Counted from the stretch's first letter, positions 1 to 7,318 are shown. The stretch: 13,530 nucleotides of DNA from JBDHZU01 sp039812085 (GCA_039812085.1 JBDHZU010000045.1:1-13530); one strand, 5' to 3'. Numbers and translations: made by a program. The notes: a model not told the origin generated them from the sequence alone.

Positions 1-1
1 T

Positions 2-55
2 GCCTTCAAAGTGCTGCCGAATAAGGCGAATGAACCTGAGGCCGTCGAGCATTGA
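2..55 (+). CDS. 3' end of an unidentified upstream gene (partial)
   Basis: An open frame enters from the left edge and ends at TGA 53-55, giving 17 residues (AFKVLPNKANEPEAVEH). Its stop overlaps the TTG start of the pirin gene in a TTGA tetranucleotide, the usual geometry of translationally coupled genes. The other two forward frames are less convincing: one stops at 22-24, and the other continues out of frame through the pirin gene. Too little is visible to name a family. The call rests on the overlap geometry and could be wrong. Confidence 0.35.
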   Translation, partial: AFKVLPNKANEPEAVEH

Positions 56-783
56 CCGAACAACTGGCGCCGGGTGTGGTGGTGTCGCGGCAGACGGAGC
101 TCTTCATCTCCACACGCGACGGCATCCGTGCCCAGCATTGTTTCTCTTTCGCAGACCATTACGACCCGACCAACATTGCTGTGGGTCCGTTGCAGGTATG
201 CAATATCGAGCAGCTTGATCCCATGAAGGGATATCAGCCCCATCATCATGCGCATCACGACATCGTCACGATCGTGCTGGAGGGAAAGCTCCGGCACGAG
301 GACACCTACGGCAACGTGGGGGAGTTATCCGCTGGAGATGTTCAGCTATTGCAGTCAGCCGACGGGGTTGAGCATTCCGAAACCAACCCGGATCTTGAGG
401 CTATCTGCACTTTCGTGCAGTTGTGGTTCGCTGCCGATTCGTCGTCAACTGACGTGACGTACTGGACAGCGCCCATCGGATCGCAGAGCGGACTGCACGA
501 TCTCCCGCTCCCAGATCTGACGTGTGGGGTGCTCCTGCAGGAATACACCGGAACCAGTACGCAATCACTGGTCATTGACGGGGGCGCGTTCATCCTCGCC
601 CTAGAACCTGGATTACGCATCGACCTTGGTGATGGCGTCACTGTTGAATTGGGCACCTTTGATTCGCTGCGCCTGCGGGGACAGTTCTCGGTGTCTCTGA
701 CGTCAGACGGGCAAGCAACTCGCGCTGTACTTGGCGTCTTCTCTGAGGAGACGATGCGACCGTTCGATCCACCTAGTCGTTAG
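52..783 (+). CDS. Pirin-family (YhhW-like) bicupin metalloprotein
   Basis: This 243-residue protein has the pirin layout: an N-terminal metal-binding cupin (about residues 15-125) and a degenerate C-terminal cupin. The metal site of the family aligns with H64 and H66 in the PHHHAHHD stretch and with H108 and E110 in the HSE motif. The VLEGKLRHEDTYGN segment and the GDVQ segment are typical. Pirins bind Fe or another divalent metal; some, such as E. coli YhhW, have quercetin dioxygenase activity, but the natural substrate here is unknown. It has no signal peptide and should be cytoplasmic. TTG at 52 is the first possible start, because stops at 22, 31 and 37 close the frame upstream; GAGG at 38-41 is a modest ribosome binding site. 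The end overlaps the convergent IclR gene by 11 bp. Family call firm; activity not inferable. Confidence 0.88.
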   Translation: MTEQLAPGVVVSRQTELFISTRDGIRAQHCFSFADHYDPTNIAVGPLQVCNIEQLDPMKGYQPHHHAHHDIVTIVLEGKLRHEDTYGNVGELSAGDVQLLQSADGVEHSETNPDLEAICTFVQLWFAADSSSTDVTYWTAPIGSQSGLHDLPLPDLTCGVLLQEYTGTSTQSLVIDGGAFILALEPGLRIDLGDGVTVELGTFDSLRLRGQFSVSLTSDGQATRAVLGVFSEETMRPFDPPSR

Positions 784-1510
784 TAGCGCTGGTGGCGGCA
801 CCCAGCTCTAATGCCTGGGAAAGTCGTCCAGCAGATGCCACCACGCTAGTGGCATGAAGTCGACCGGGGGTTCTGGTCAATCGTTCGATCGGTCCGCTGA
901 CTGAAATAGCGGCGATGACATTGCCGTCCAAACCCCATACCGGTGCGGAGACACTGGCTACGCCGGATTCCCGTTCGCCCACACTTTGCGCCCATCCACG
1001 GCGACGCACGGAGGCAAGCGAATGGGCAGAGAACTTGGCGCTTGACAGCAACTGTTCGATGACATCCGCTGGCTGCCACGCGGTCAAGACCTGTGCGGCT
1101 GAGCCGGCACTCATCGGCAACGAGGTGCCGACGGGCACGGTGTCGCGCAATCCGGAGGTTCGTTCCGCTGCGGCAATACAAATGCGCTGGTCCCCATCGC
1201 GCACATAAAGCTGAGCGCTTTCTCCGGTGATGTTGCGCAGAGCCGTCAGCAGTGGTCCGGCAGCGTTGAGCAGTTGGTCTTCTCCAGCAGACGATGCGAG
1301 TTCAGCCAGACGTGGTCCCAGGATGAAACGCCCCGATGCGTCCCGGCCGACAAGTCCGTGAACTTCTAGGGCAGTCGCTAATCGGTGGGCAGTGGGACGG
1401 GGGAGTCCTGTGGTCGCAGCAAGTCCCGCCAGGTTCGCTGGTCCTGTCTGTAATGCATCCAACAGGGTGACGGCCTTGTCTAAAACCCCAACTCCGCTAG
1501 ACTTGTCCAC
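773..1510 (-). CDS. IclR-family regulator of leuCD (LtbR/NdgR-like)
   Basis: The 245-residue protein has an N-terminal winged helix-turn-helix (about residues 8-65, recognition region GLPRPTAHRLATAL) followed by the IclR effector-binding domain (about 80-240). Its position, divergent from leuCD with a 57-bp gap, is the conserved one of actinobacterial LtbR (Corynebacterium) and NdgR/AreB (Streptomyces), which control leucine and other amino-acid biosynthesis genes. That role is inferred here from family and position. The start is GTG at 1510-1508. No Shine-Dalgarno precedes it, and a good -10 box ends 6 bases upstream, so the mRNA is probably leaderless. A palindromic half-site pair lies in its own promoter spacer, suggesting autoregulation together with control of leuC. 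The 3' end overlaps the convergent pirin gene by 11 bp. Confidence 0.9.
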   Translation of the reverse strand: MDKSSGVGVLDKAVTLLDALQTGPANLAGLAATTGLPRPTAHRLATALEVHGLVGRDASGRFILGPRLAELASSAGEDQLLNAAGPLLTALRNITGESAQLYVRDGDQRICIAAAERTSGLRDTVPVGTSLPMSAGSAAQVLTAWQPADVIEQLLSSAKFSAHSLASVRRRGWAQSVGERESGVASVSAPVWGLDGNVIAAISVSGPIERLTRTPGRLHATSVVASAGRLSQALELGAATSATND

Positions 1511-1516
1511 GGACTG

Positions 1517-1546
1517 ATACTAAATGTCCATATGCTGGAATGTCCA
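1517..1546 (-). promoter_or_regulatory. Promoter of the IclR-family gene
   Basis: On the minus strand, TGGACA (1546-1541, five of six matches to TTGACA) is followed by an 18-bp spacer and TAGTAT (1522-1517). Transcription should start about 6-8 bases later, at or next to the GTG start at 1510, giving a leaderless message. The match is seen directly; promoter activity is inferred. Confidence 0.55.
1527..1539. promoter_or_regulatory. Candidate operator of the IclR-type regulator
   Basis: TCCA-TATGC-TGGA is an inverted repeat of 4-bp arms around 5 bp. It lies in the spacer of the regulator's promoter and about 30 bp before leuC. The octamer AATGTCCA also occurs twice in direct orientation (1523-1530 and 1539-1546), 16 bp apart. 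IclR proteins commonly bind short palindromes in such divergent gaps, so this is the best candidate site. Assignment is by position and symmetry only. Confidence 0.45.
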
Positions 1547-1567
1547 GTGAGACGAGGGAGTTTCGAT

Positions 1568-2983
1568 ATGGGTCGCACATTGGCAGAGAAAGTCTGGGAT
1601 GCGCATGTCGTTCGACATGTCGACGGAGAACCGGACCTGCTCTACATCGACCTCCATCTGGTGCATGAGGTAACCAGTCCGCAGGCATTCGACGGTCTGC
1701 GTGCGTCGGGACGTCCAGTGCGTCGTCCCGACCTGACGATGGCCACCGAAGACCACAACGTCCCCACTATCGACATCGACAAGCCGATTGCGGACGTGGT
1801 CTCCCGCACCCAGGTCGACACGTTGCGCAAGAACTGCGAGGAGTTCGACGTTCCGATCTACTCACTAGGGGATGTCGATCAAGGGATCGTGCACGTCGTT
1901 GGTCCTCAGTTGGGATTGACCGCCCCCGGGATGACGGTGGTCTGCGGCGACAGTCACACCTCCACCCACGGTGCTTTTGGTGCGCTGGCATTCGGGATCG
2001 GAACCAGTGAAGTTGAGCATGTGTTGGCGACCCAGACGTTGCCGCTCAAGCCGTTCAAAACCATGGCCATCACCGTGATCAACGAACTACCGGAGGGCGT
2101 GACGAGTAAGGACTTGATCCTGGCAATCATTGCTCGAATCGGTACCGGTGGTGGTCAGGGTTATGTCCTGGAATACCGAGGCGAAGCAATCGAGAAGCTG
2201 TCGATGGAAGCTCGGATGACCGTTTGCAACATGTCGATCGAAGGTGGTGCCCGGGCGGGAATGATCGCACCGGACGAAACCACGTTCGAGTACATCAAGG
2301 GACGCGAGCGTGCACCTCAGGGTGAAGACTGGGATGCCGCCGTGGAGTACTGGAAGTCGCTGGTCACCGACGACGATGCAGTCTTCGATGCCGAGATCGT
2401 TATCGACGCTTCTGAATTGACGCCATTCGTGACGTGGGGGACGAACCCCGGTCAGGGTTTGCCGCTGGGAGAAAGCGTTCCCGATCCCGACTCGATGGTC
2501 GATCCCAACGAAGCAGCAACTGCGCGCAAGGCGCTGGACTACATGGGTCTGACAGCGGGAACTGCACTGCGCGACATTGAGGTAGACACCGTATTTCTGG
2601 GCTCATGCACCAACGGTCGGATCGAAGACCTTCGTAGTGCGGCAGAGGTGATGAAGGGGCGCAAGGTCGCCGACGGTGTTCGAATGCTGGTGGTCCCCGG
2701 TTCGGTGAAGGTTCGTTTGCAGGCACAAGAGGAAGGCCTCGACCAGGTTTTCATCGACGCTGGTGCCGAATGGCGGCAAGCCGGTTGCTCGATGTGTCTG
2801 GCGATGAACCCGGACAAGCTGACTCCCGGTGAGCGCAGCGCTTCCACCTCGAACCGGAACTTTGAAGGTCGCCAGGGAGCGGGTGGTCGTACGCACCTCG
2901 TGTCCCCACCCGTGGCAGCGGCAACTGCGGTCACTGGCCGGTTGTCGGCACCGGCAGACCTGGACGAACTTGCCACGGTCTGA
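1568..2983 (+). CDS. leuC: 3-isopropylmalate dehydratase large subunit
   Basis: LeuC with LeuD isomerises 2-isopropylmalate to 3-isopropylmalate in leucine biosynthesis, using a [4Fe-4S] cluster in the cytoplasm. The 471-residue product has the expected family length. The cluster ligands are C347 (in GSCTNGR), C407 and C410 (in CSMC), the same numbering I recall for the E. coli enzyme. CGDSHTSTHGAFGALAFGIG and GGGQGYVLEY are other aconitase-family signatures. The ATG at 1568 is chosen because AGGGAG (1555-1560) sits 7 bases upstream and the protein then begins MGRTLAEKVWDAH, as in orthologues. An in-frame ATG at 1532 lies inside the candidate operator and would add 12 non-conserved residues. 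leuD follows after 41 bp, forming a leuCD operon probably controlled by the divergent IclR regulator. Confidence 0.97.
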   Translation: MGRTLAEKVWDAHVVRHVDGEPDLLYIDLHLVHEVTSPQAFDGLRASGRPVRRPDLTMATEDHNVPTIDIDKPIADVVSRTQVDTLRKNCEEFDVPIYSLGDVDQGIVHVVGPQLGLTAPGMTVVCGDSHTSTHGAFGALAFGIGTSEVEHVLATQTLPLKPFKTMAITVINELPEGVTSKDLILAIIARIGTGGGQGYVLEYRGEAIEKLSMEARMTVCNMSIEGGARAGMIAPDETTFEYIKGRERAPQGEDWDAAVEYWKSLVTDDDAVFDAEIVIDASELTPFVTWGTNPGQGLPLGESVPDPDSMVDPNEAATARKALDYMGLTAGTALRDIEVDTVFLGSCTNGRIEDLRSAAEVMKGRKVADGVRMLVVPGSVKVRLQAQEEGLDQVFIDAGAEWRQAGCSMCLAMNPDKLTPGERSASTSNRNFEGRQGAGGRTHLVSPPVAAATAVTGRLSAPADLDELATV

Positions 2984-2990
2984 CCGGCAG

Positions 2991-3012
2991 CTACTACCTA
3001 CTTACTTACTAC
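2991..3012 (+). repeat. CTTA/CCTA-rich simple repeat in the leuC-leuD spacer
   Basis: The spacer contains a run of short imperfect CTA/CTTA units just before the leuD ribosome binding site GAGGAG (3013-3018). It is low in G, so it should leave the binding site unstructured. It may be no more than neutral sequence. Confidence 0.4.
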
Positions 3013-3024
3013 GAGGAGACCACG

Positions 3025-3612
3025 ATGGAGAAATTCGATACGCACACTGGTGTTGGGGTGCCGCTGCAAGCGAGCAATGTGGACACCGATCAGATCTGCC
3101 CAGCCGTTCACCTCAAGCGTGTGACCCGGCACGGCTATGAAGATGCCTTGTTCTCGGCATGGCGAGAGAACCCTGACTTTGTGCTGAATGACGAGCAGTA
3201 TGCGAACGGTTCTGTGCTCGTGGCCGGACCGGAGTTCGGTACGGGTTCCTCGCGTGAACATGCGGTCTGGGCATTGCAGGACTACGGGTTCAAGGTCGTA
3301 TTGAGCAGTCGATTTGCGGACATCTTCCGAGGTAACTCGGGTAAGGGAGGTCTGCTAGCTGCAGAGGTTCCACAGCCGGTGATTGATGAGCTGTGGCAGT
3401 ACCTGCGGGATAACCCCGGTGCCACCATCACTGTCGATCTCAATGACTGCCGAGTCCGAGCTGGTGATATTGACGAGGCATTTGTGATCGACCCGTACAC
3501 GCGTTGGCGTTTGCTCGAAGGCCTGGATGACATCGGCATCACCATGCAACATGCTGATGAGATCGACAAGTTCGAAAAAACCCGTCCATCGTTCAAACCG
3601 GTCACTGCCTGA
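3025..3612 (+). CDS. leuD: 3-isopropylmalate dehydratase small subunit
   Basis: LeuD is the swivel subunit that completes isopropylmalate isomerase with LeuC. The 195-residue product has the normal length and carries the family signatures NVDTDQICP (about residues 18-26), GTGSSREHAVWAL (72-84) and FADIFRGNSGKGGLL, the GSSREHA stretch contributing to substrate binding. GAGGAG at 3013-3018 lies 6 bases before the ATG. It follows leuC by 41 bp with no terminator between them, so the two are almost certainly cotranscribed. Downstream, 115 bp separate it from hupB. That gap holds only a weak 6-bp inverted repeat (AGAGGC 3652-3657 / GCCTCT 3672-3677) with no T-run, so readthrough into hupB cannot be excluded. 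Confidence 0.96.
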   Translation: MEKFDTHTGVGVPLQASNVDTDQICPAVHLKRVTRHGYEDALFSAWRENPDFVLNDEQYANGSVLVAGPEFGTGSSREHAVWALQDYGFKVVLSSRFADIFRGNSGKGGLLAAEVPQPVIDELWQYLRDNPGATITVDLNDCRVRAGDIDEAFVIDPYTRWRLLEGLDDIGITMQHADEIDKFEKTRPSFKPVTA

Positions 3613-3727
3613 AGTCCTTGCCACATAACGACTTTCGGCGTGTTGGCTTGCAGAGGCATTGCGCTGAACTAGCCTCTCGGTCGTACCGGACAAACAGTCC
3701 GAACCATTCAAAGGAAGAAGTCGCACT

Positions 3728-4177
3728 GTGAACAAGGCAGAGCTCATCGACAAGGTTGCGGAACGGTTGGACATCAGCCGCAAAGCTGCCCAAGAAGCTG
3801 TCGAAGAAATCATCTCGTCGATCACTGAGTCGGTTGCTACCGGAGAGCGCGTGGCCATCACTGGCTTCGGCGTCTTCGAGAAGGTTGAGCGTAAGGCTCG
3901 CACCGGCCGTAACCCACTGACTGGCGCGATCGTGAAGATCAAGGCCACCAGCGTGCCGAAGTTCCGTCCGGGTGCGGAGTTCAAGAACGTTGTCCACTCC
4001 GGCAAGCCTGCTAAGAAGGCTGCTGCCAAGAAGGCTGCGCCTGCTAAGAAAGCTCCGGCCAAGAAGGCAGCCCCGGCCAAGAAGGCAGCCCCGGCCAAGA
4101 AGGCCGCTGCTAAGAAGGCCCCAGCAAAGAAAGCTGCAGCTAAGAAGGCTCCAGCTAAGAAGGCTGCCAAGAAGTAG
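3728..4177 (+). CDS. hupB: HU-type nucleoid protein with Lys/Ala-rich tail (HupB/HupS type)
   Basis: The first ~91 residues are a canonical HU/IHF fold beginning MNKAELIDKVAERLDIS, with the DNA-binding arm around GRNPLTG (60-66) and PKFRPG (78-82). Residues 92-149 are a basic tail built almost entirely of PAKKA and AAKKA units, as in mycobacterial HupB and Streptomyces HupS. Such tails resemble eukaryotic H1 and help compact DNA. The GTG start at 3728 is preceded by AAGGAAG (3711-3717) with 10 bases of spacing, and the product starts exactly where HU proteins start. The gene stands alone between leuD and a strong terminator. No convincing promoter could be picked in 3613-3727; TTGGCT (3643) and TAGCCT (3670) are present but badly spaced. 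Tail length is expected to vary between strains because its coding DNA is repetitive. Confidence 0.95.
   Translation: MNKAELIDKVAERLDISRKAAQEAVEEIISSITESVATGERVAITGFGVFEKVERKARTGRNPLTGAIVKIKATSVPKFRPGAEFKNVVHSGKPAKKAAAKKAAPAKKAPAKKAAPAKKAAPAKKAAAKKAPAKKAAAKKAPAKKAAKK
4055..4104 (+). repeat. 18-bp tandem repeat in the hupB tail
   Basis: CCGGCCAAGAAGGCAGCC occurs twice in perfect tandem (4055-4072 and 4073-4090), followed by a third copy identical over its first 14 bases. Each unit encodes six residues, so copy-number change keeps the frame. It is the cleanest part of a longer degenerate repeat covering about 4003-4175. Confidence 0.85.
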
Positions 4178-4184
4178 TCGTTTG

Positions 4185-4246
4185 GGTTCGTTTCTCGAAC
4201 CTGTGTGTTGTGCCCCTGTCGATATGGCAGGGGCACAACACGTTTT
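4185..4246 (+). terminator. Rho-independent terminator after hupB (double hairpin)
   Basis: A first hairpin pairs GGTTCG (4185-4190) with CGAACC (4196-4201) around a 5-base loop. A second and much stronger one pairs GTGTTGTGCCCCTG (4205-4218) perfectly with 4228-4241 around a 9-base loop. It is followed by G and four T (4242-4246). The second stem has 14 base pairs, eight of them G-C. It separates hupB from the downstream envelope genes. Confidence 0.88.
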
Positions 4247-4278
4247 CGGCCCTCCGGGCAGCATTCCCATGCGTGGCT

Positions 4279-4306
4279 CTGACAAGGTTGCTCATCGGTA
4301 CAACAT
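4279..4306 (+). promoter_or_regulatory. Possible promoter for the plsC-like/gpsA/ddl operon
   Basis: CTGACA (4279-4284, five of six to TTGACA) is followed by 16 bp and a weak -10 candidate CAACAT (4301-4306). A TACAAC at 4299 is the alternative, with a short spacer. A promoter is expected here because the strong hupB terminator lies just upstream. The exact boxes are uncertain. Confidence 0.3.
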
Positions 4307-4336
4307 TCGGACGCTTCGTAATGGAGGAGTTCACCC

Positions 4337-5113
4337 GTGGCAAGTAAGCGCAATGGGGGAGAACCCGTTGGCCCCTACCTCGGTTTCGCGGTCGCAGTGC
4401 TCAAGCCGATCCTGACGGTGACGACCAAACGTGAACGAGAAGGCACTGAGTTTCTCGATCACGTCTATCCGCCTAATGACGGAATCGTTATCGTCGCGAA
4501 TCACACCTCGTGGTTCGATCCGCTCAACATCTCGCATGTGTTGTGGGATCACGGTCGTCCGCCACATTTCTTGGCCAAGGACAAGCTGTTCACTTTGCCG
4601 GGACTCGGTCCCATCATGAACGGGTCAGGTCAGATTCCGGTCTATCGAAATAGCGATGACAAGCGTTCCGCGATCCGGGCAGCAATTGAAGCTGTCAACA
4701 AGGGTCAAACAGTCATCGTCTATCCCGAAGGAACGATGACCCGGGATCCAGAAATGTGGCCGATGTCTGGGCGCACTGGCGCCGCTGAGCTGGCATTCAG
4801 CACAGGTGCCCCAGTGATCCCGATGGCGCAGTGGGGTCCAGAGCAAGTCATGCGGCCCTACAAGAACGAACTCCATCTCATCCCTCGTAAGACGATGAAG
4901 ACGGTCGTCGGCCCACCGATTGACCTCGATGATCTTCGTTCCGATGAACCCACCGTGGAGGCATTGCGCCAAGCGACGGACAGGATCATTGGCGTGATCA
5001 CATCGATGCTGGAAGAGTTACGTGGACAGAAGGCTCCTGAGCAGCGAATGAGCTTCAAAGAGTGGAAGGCCGCCCAAGAAGCGCAAGCAGCGGAGCAGTC
5101 AGACAAAGACTAG
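4337..5113 (+). CDS. 1-acylglycerol-3-phosphate acyltransferase family protein (PlsC-like)
   Basis: The 258-residue protein carries the glycerolipid acyltransferase blocks: NHTSWFD with catalytic H56 and D61 (HX4D), FLAKDKLF (78-85), GQIPVYRNSDDKRSA (98-112), and VYPEGTMTRD (128-137). Family members transfer an acyl chain to lysophosphatidate or related acceptors at the membrane; the exact acceptor cannot be read here. An N-terminal hydrophobic stretch (about 13-28) could be a membrane contact. GTG at 4337 is supported by GGAGGAG (4323-4329), 7 bases upstream. The C-terminal 30 residues are rich in A, E, Q and K and probably disordered. gpsA, which makes the glycerol-3-phosphate backbone, starts 30 bp downstream, so the pair probably supplies phospholipid synthesis. 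Confidence 0.9.
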   Translation: MASKRNGGEPVGPYLGFAVAVLKPILTVTTKREREGTEFLDHVYPPNDGIVIVANHTSWFDPLNISHVLWDHGRPPHFLAKDKLFTLPGLGPIMNGSGQIPVYRNSDDKRSAIRAAIEAVNKGQTVIVYPEGTMTRDPEMWPMSGRTGAAELAFSTGAPVIPMAQWGPEQVMRPYKNELHLIPRKTMKTVVGPPIDLDDLRSDEPTVEALRQATDRIIGVITSMLEELRGQKAPEQRMSFKEWKAAQEAQAAEQSDKD

Positions 5114-5143
5114 GCAGACGTGAGTCAGCCAGGAGGAGTAGGT

Positions 5144-6157
5144 ATGACCCGCGTTGCAGTAATGGGCAGTGGATCGTTCGGCACCGCGATGGCGATGGTC
5201 TGCGCCGATGCTGGCGGAGATGTGGGTACCTGGGCCCGAGAACCGGAAGTTGCCGAGAGCATCACGCGTCGTCACGAGAACGAGATGTTCCACCCCGGTC
5301 TTGAACTGCCCCCGACGATTTGGTCGAGCACTGATGAGGCAGAGGTTCTCAAAGATGCCGAGATCGTGATTCTCGCTGTACCTGCTCAAACCCTGCGCGA
5401 CAACCTGGCGAAGTGGAAAGACATCATTCCGGACAACGCCGTGTTGGTCAGTCTGATGAAGGGCATCGAGATGGGCACGACGATGCGTATGAGCCAGGTC
5501 ATCTCTGAAGTGGCCGAAGTTCCCGCTGAACGAGTCGCCGTTATCTCCGGTCCTAACCTGGCTCGCGAAATCATCCAACGGCAACCGGCTGCCACCACTG
5601 TCGCCTGCGTTGATGCTGACAATGCCGAGAAGCTTGCCGGGGCAGTCACCAATGCCTACTTCCGTCCTTACCGAACCACCGACATCATCGGTGCCGAGAT
5701 CGGTGGTTCGGTCAAGAACGTCATCGCATTGGCCAATGGCATGGCCTACGGAATGGGATTTGGCGAGAACGCTCAGGCATCGCTCATTACCCGTGGTCTG
5801 GCAGAAATGAGCCGACTCGGCGAAGCGTTGGGCGCCAACCCATTGACGTTCCTTGGTCTGGCCGGCATCGGTGACCTCATCGCCACCTGTACCTCGTCAC
5901 TGTCACGAAACCGGACGTTCGGAGAGAACCTCGGTCGTGGCCTGACTGTCGACGAGACCATCGAACGCACCAAACAGACCTGTGAAGGTGTCAAGAGTTG
6001 TCAGGCAATTCTCGACCTTGGGCTGGCCAACGACGTGGATATGCCCATTACGGAGCAGGTCGTCCAAGTTGTTCACCATGGAATGGCTCCTCGCGAAATG
6101 CTGGGCAACCTGATGTCTCGTGACGCAAAGCCCGAACAAGGCAGTGGACTGGACTAA
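5144..6157 (+). CDS. gpsA: NAD(P)H-dependent glycerol-3-phosphate dehydrogenase
   Basis: GpsA reduces dihydroxyacetone phosphate to sn-glycerol-3-phosphate, the backbone of membrane phospholipids. The 337-residue product begins MTRVAVMGSGSFGTA, with the dinucleotide motif G8-x-G10-x-x-G13. The conserved lysines are K106 (SLMKGIE) and K191 (GSVKNVIALANG, the likely catalytic one), followed by GLAGIGDLIATC and RNRTFGENLGRG. The ATG at 5144 is preferred over the in-frame GTG at 5120 because AGGAGGAG (5131-5138) lies 5 bases before it and the Rossmann strand then begins normally. It sits 30 bp after the acyltransferase gene and 21 bp before ddl, consistent with one operon, and this gpsA-ddl adjacency is common in actinomycetes. 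Confidence 0.96.
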   Translation: MTRVAVMGSGSFGTAMAMVCADAGGDVGTWAREPEVAESITRRHENEMFHPGLELPPTIWSSTDEAEVLKDAEIVILAVPAQTLRDNLAKWKDIIPDNAVLVSLMKGIEMGTTMRMSQVISEVAEVPAERVAVISGPNLAREIIQRQPAATTVACVDADNAEKLAGAVTNAYFRPYRTTDIIGAEIGGSVKNVIALANGMAYGMGFGENAQASLITRGLAEMSRLGEALGANPLTFLGLAGIGDLIATCTSSLSRNRTFGENLGRGLTVDETIERTKQTCEGVKSCQAILDLGLANDVDMPITEQVVQVVHHGMAPREMLGNLMSRDAKPEQGSGLD

Positions 6158-6178
6158 GTACCGCGTAGTCTCTGCTCG

Positions 6179-7318
6179 GTGAGCAGCCTCACCGATAACG
6201 CAGCCGGAGTCTTGACGGCTTCCGATGCCAATTCCTCATCGTCGCGTCAGCGCGTTGCCGTCATCTTCGGTGGCCAAAGTAGTGAACATGGAATCTCCTG
6301 CTTGTCGGCAGCAAGTGTGCTCGCAGCGCTAGACCGAGATAGCTGGGATGTCATCGCCATTGGTATTACCCGAGAGGGAACCTGGTGGGAAGTCAGCTCG
6401 GATGCTGAGGATTGGCGTAAACACGGTGACCAACTCCCCGAGATCCTGCCCACCGATAGGCCAGCCGCTCTACCCGTCGGTGACCTATCGAGTTCTTCAC
6501 TCTGGTCGACCATTGACGTGGTGTTCCCGGTCCTTCATGGACCGTTCGGTGAAGATGGCACGATCCAAGGAGCCCTTGAACTTGTCGGAATCCCTTTTGT
6601 CGGCTCAGGCGTCTTGGCTTCCGCCGCAGCAATGGACAAACCCGCAACTAAGTTCATCCTGAGTTCCGCCAACCTTCCCGAAGGCCGGTTCGTCGTAGCG
6701 ACGGATACGCGCTGGCGGGCGGAACGAGACGCTGTTCTGGCAGAGATCGCCACGTTGACTTTTCCCGTGTTCGTCAAGCCTGCTCGGGCTGGATCCAGCG
6801 TTGGAGTGAGTAAGGTCCACTCCGCTGACGACGTCGCTGCAGCCATCGAGGTCGCGCGTGAACACGATCCGAAGGTCATCGTTGAACAGGGAATCGAAAA
6901 CGCCCGTGAGGTGGAATGCGGCGTCTTAGGCGGACTCGGACTCGATCCAGCGCGTGCCAGTGTTTGCGCAGAAATCATCGTCGCCGATGATCACGAGTTC
7001 TATGACTTCGAAGCCAAGTACCTCGATTCCGGAAGTGAACTCGTCGTGCCGGCCCGGCTTGATCCGGATCTGTCGGATCGATTGCGTGCGCTGGCTGTTC
7101 GCGCGTTTGAAGTACTGGGATGCCGAGGTTTGGCTCGAGTGGACTTCTTTGTCGCTGACGATGGCTCGATCACGATCAATGAGGTGAACACCATGCCGGG
7201 GTTTACCGATGTGTCCATGTTCCCGCGAATGTGGCATTCCACGGGAGTGCCTTATCCGCAACTAGTTTCCGACCTGCTGGCATTGGCCATGCAGACGTCA
7301 GATCGGGTAGCCCCATGA
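6179..7318 (+). CDS. ddl: D-alanine--D-alanine ligase
   Basis: This ATP-grasp enzyme joins two D-alanines for the peptidoglycan stem peptide. The 379-residue product shows FGGQSSEHGIS (30-40, with E36), VLHGPFGEDGTIQG (118-131), KPARAGSSVGVSKV (200-213), FYDFEAKY ending at Y281, and NEVNTMPGF (335-342, with the metal-binding Asn). E36, a serine of the GSSVG loop (S206/S207) and Y281 match the E-S-Y triad of dipeptide-forming ligases. The product is therefore expected to be D-Ala-D-Ala, not the D-lactate ester of Van-type enzymes. The GTG start at 6179 has no recognisable ribosome binding site; the ~25 residues before the conserved core are variable, and TTG at 6212 is a less likely start. The stop overlaps the amidase start as ATGA. 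Confidence 0.95.
   Translation: MSSLTDNAAGVLTASDANSSSSRQRVAVIFGGQSSEHGISCLSAASVLAALDRDSWDVIAIGITREGTWWEVSSDAEDWRKHGDQLPEILPTDRPAALPVGDLSSSSLWSTIDVVFPVLHGPFGEDGTIQGALELVGIPFVGSGVLASAAAMDKPATKFILSSANLPEGRFVVATDTRWRAERDAVLAEIATLTFPVFVKPARAGSSVGVSKVHSADDVAAAIEVAREHDPKVIVEQGIENAREVECGVLGGLGLDPARASVCAEIIVADDHEFYDFEAKYLDSGSELVVPARLDPDLSDRLRALAVRAFEVLGCRGLARVDFFVADDGSITINEVNTMPGFTDVSMFPRMWHSTGVPYPQLVSDLLALAMQTSDRVAP

Noticed and set aside
1532..1567. Longer leuC start at ATG 1532
   Set aside because: It lies in the candidate operator, has no ribosome binding site and adds residues not typical of LeuC; ATG 1568 has a clear AGGGAG.
3652..3677. Terminator between leuD and hupB
   Set aside because: The AGAGGC/GCCTCT stem is only 6 bp with a 14-base loop and no following T-run, so it was not called a terminator.
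3602..4285. Second minus-strand open frame (227 codons) opposite hupB
   Set aside because: It is a low-complexity Leu/Gly/Ser product of the same repeat in another frame, with no family resemblance.
3355..4353. Long minus-strand open frame (332 codons) antisense to leuD and hupB
   Set aside because: It consists largely of Ala/Phe/Leu/Gly runs that mirror the Lys/Ala repeat of hupB on the other strand, and it crosses two well-supported genes and the terminator.
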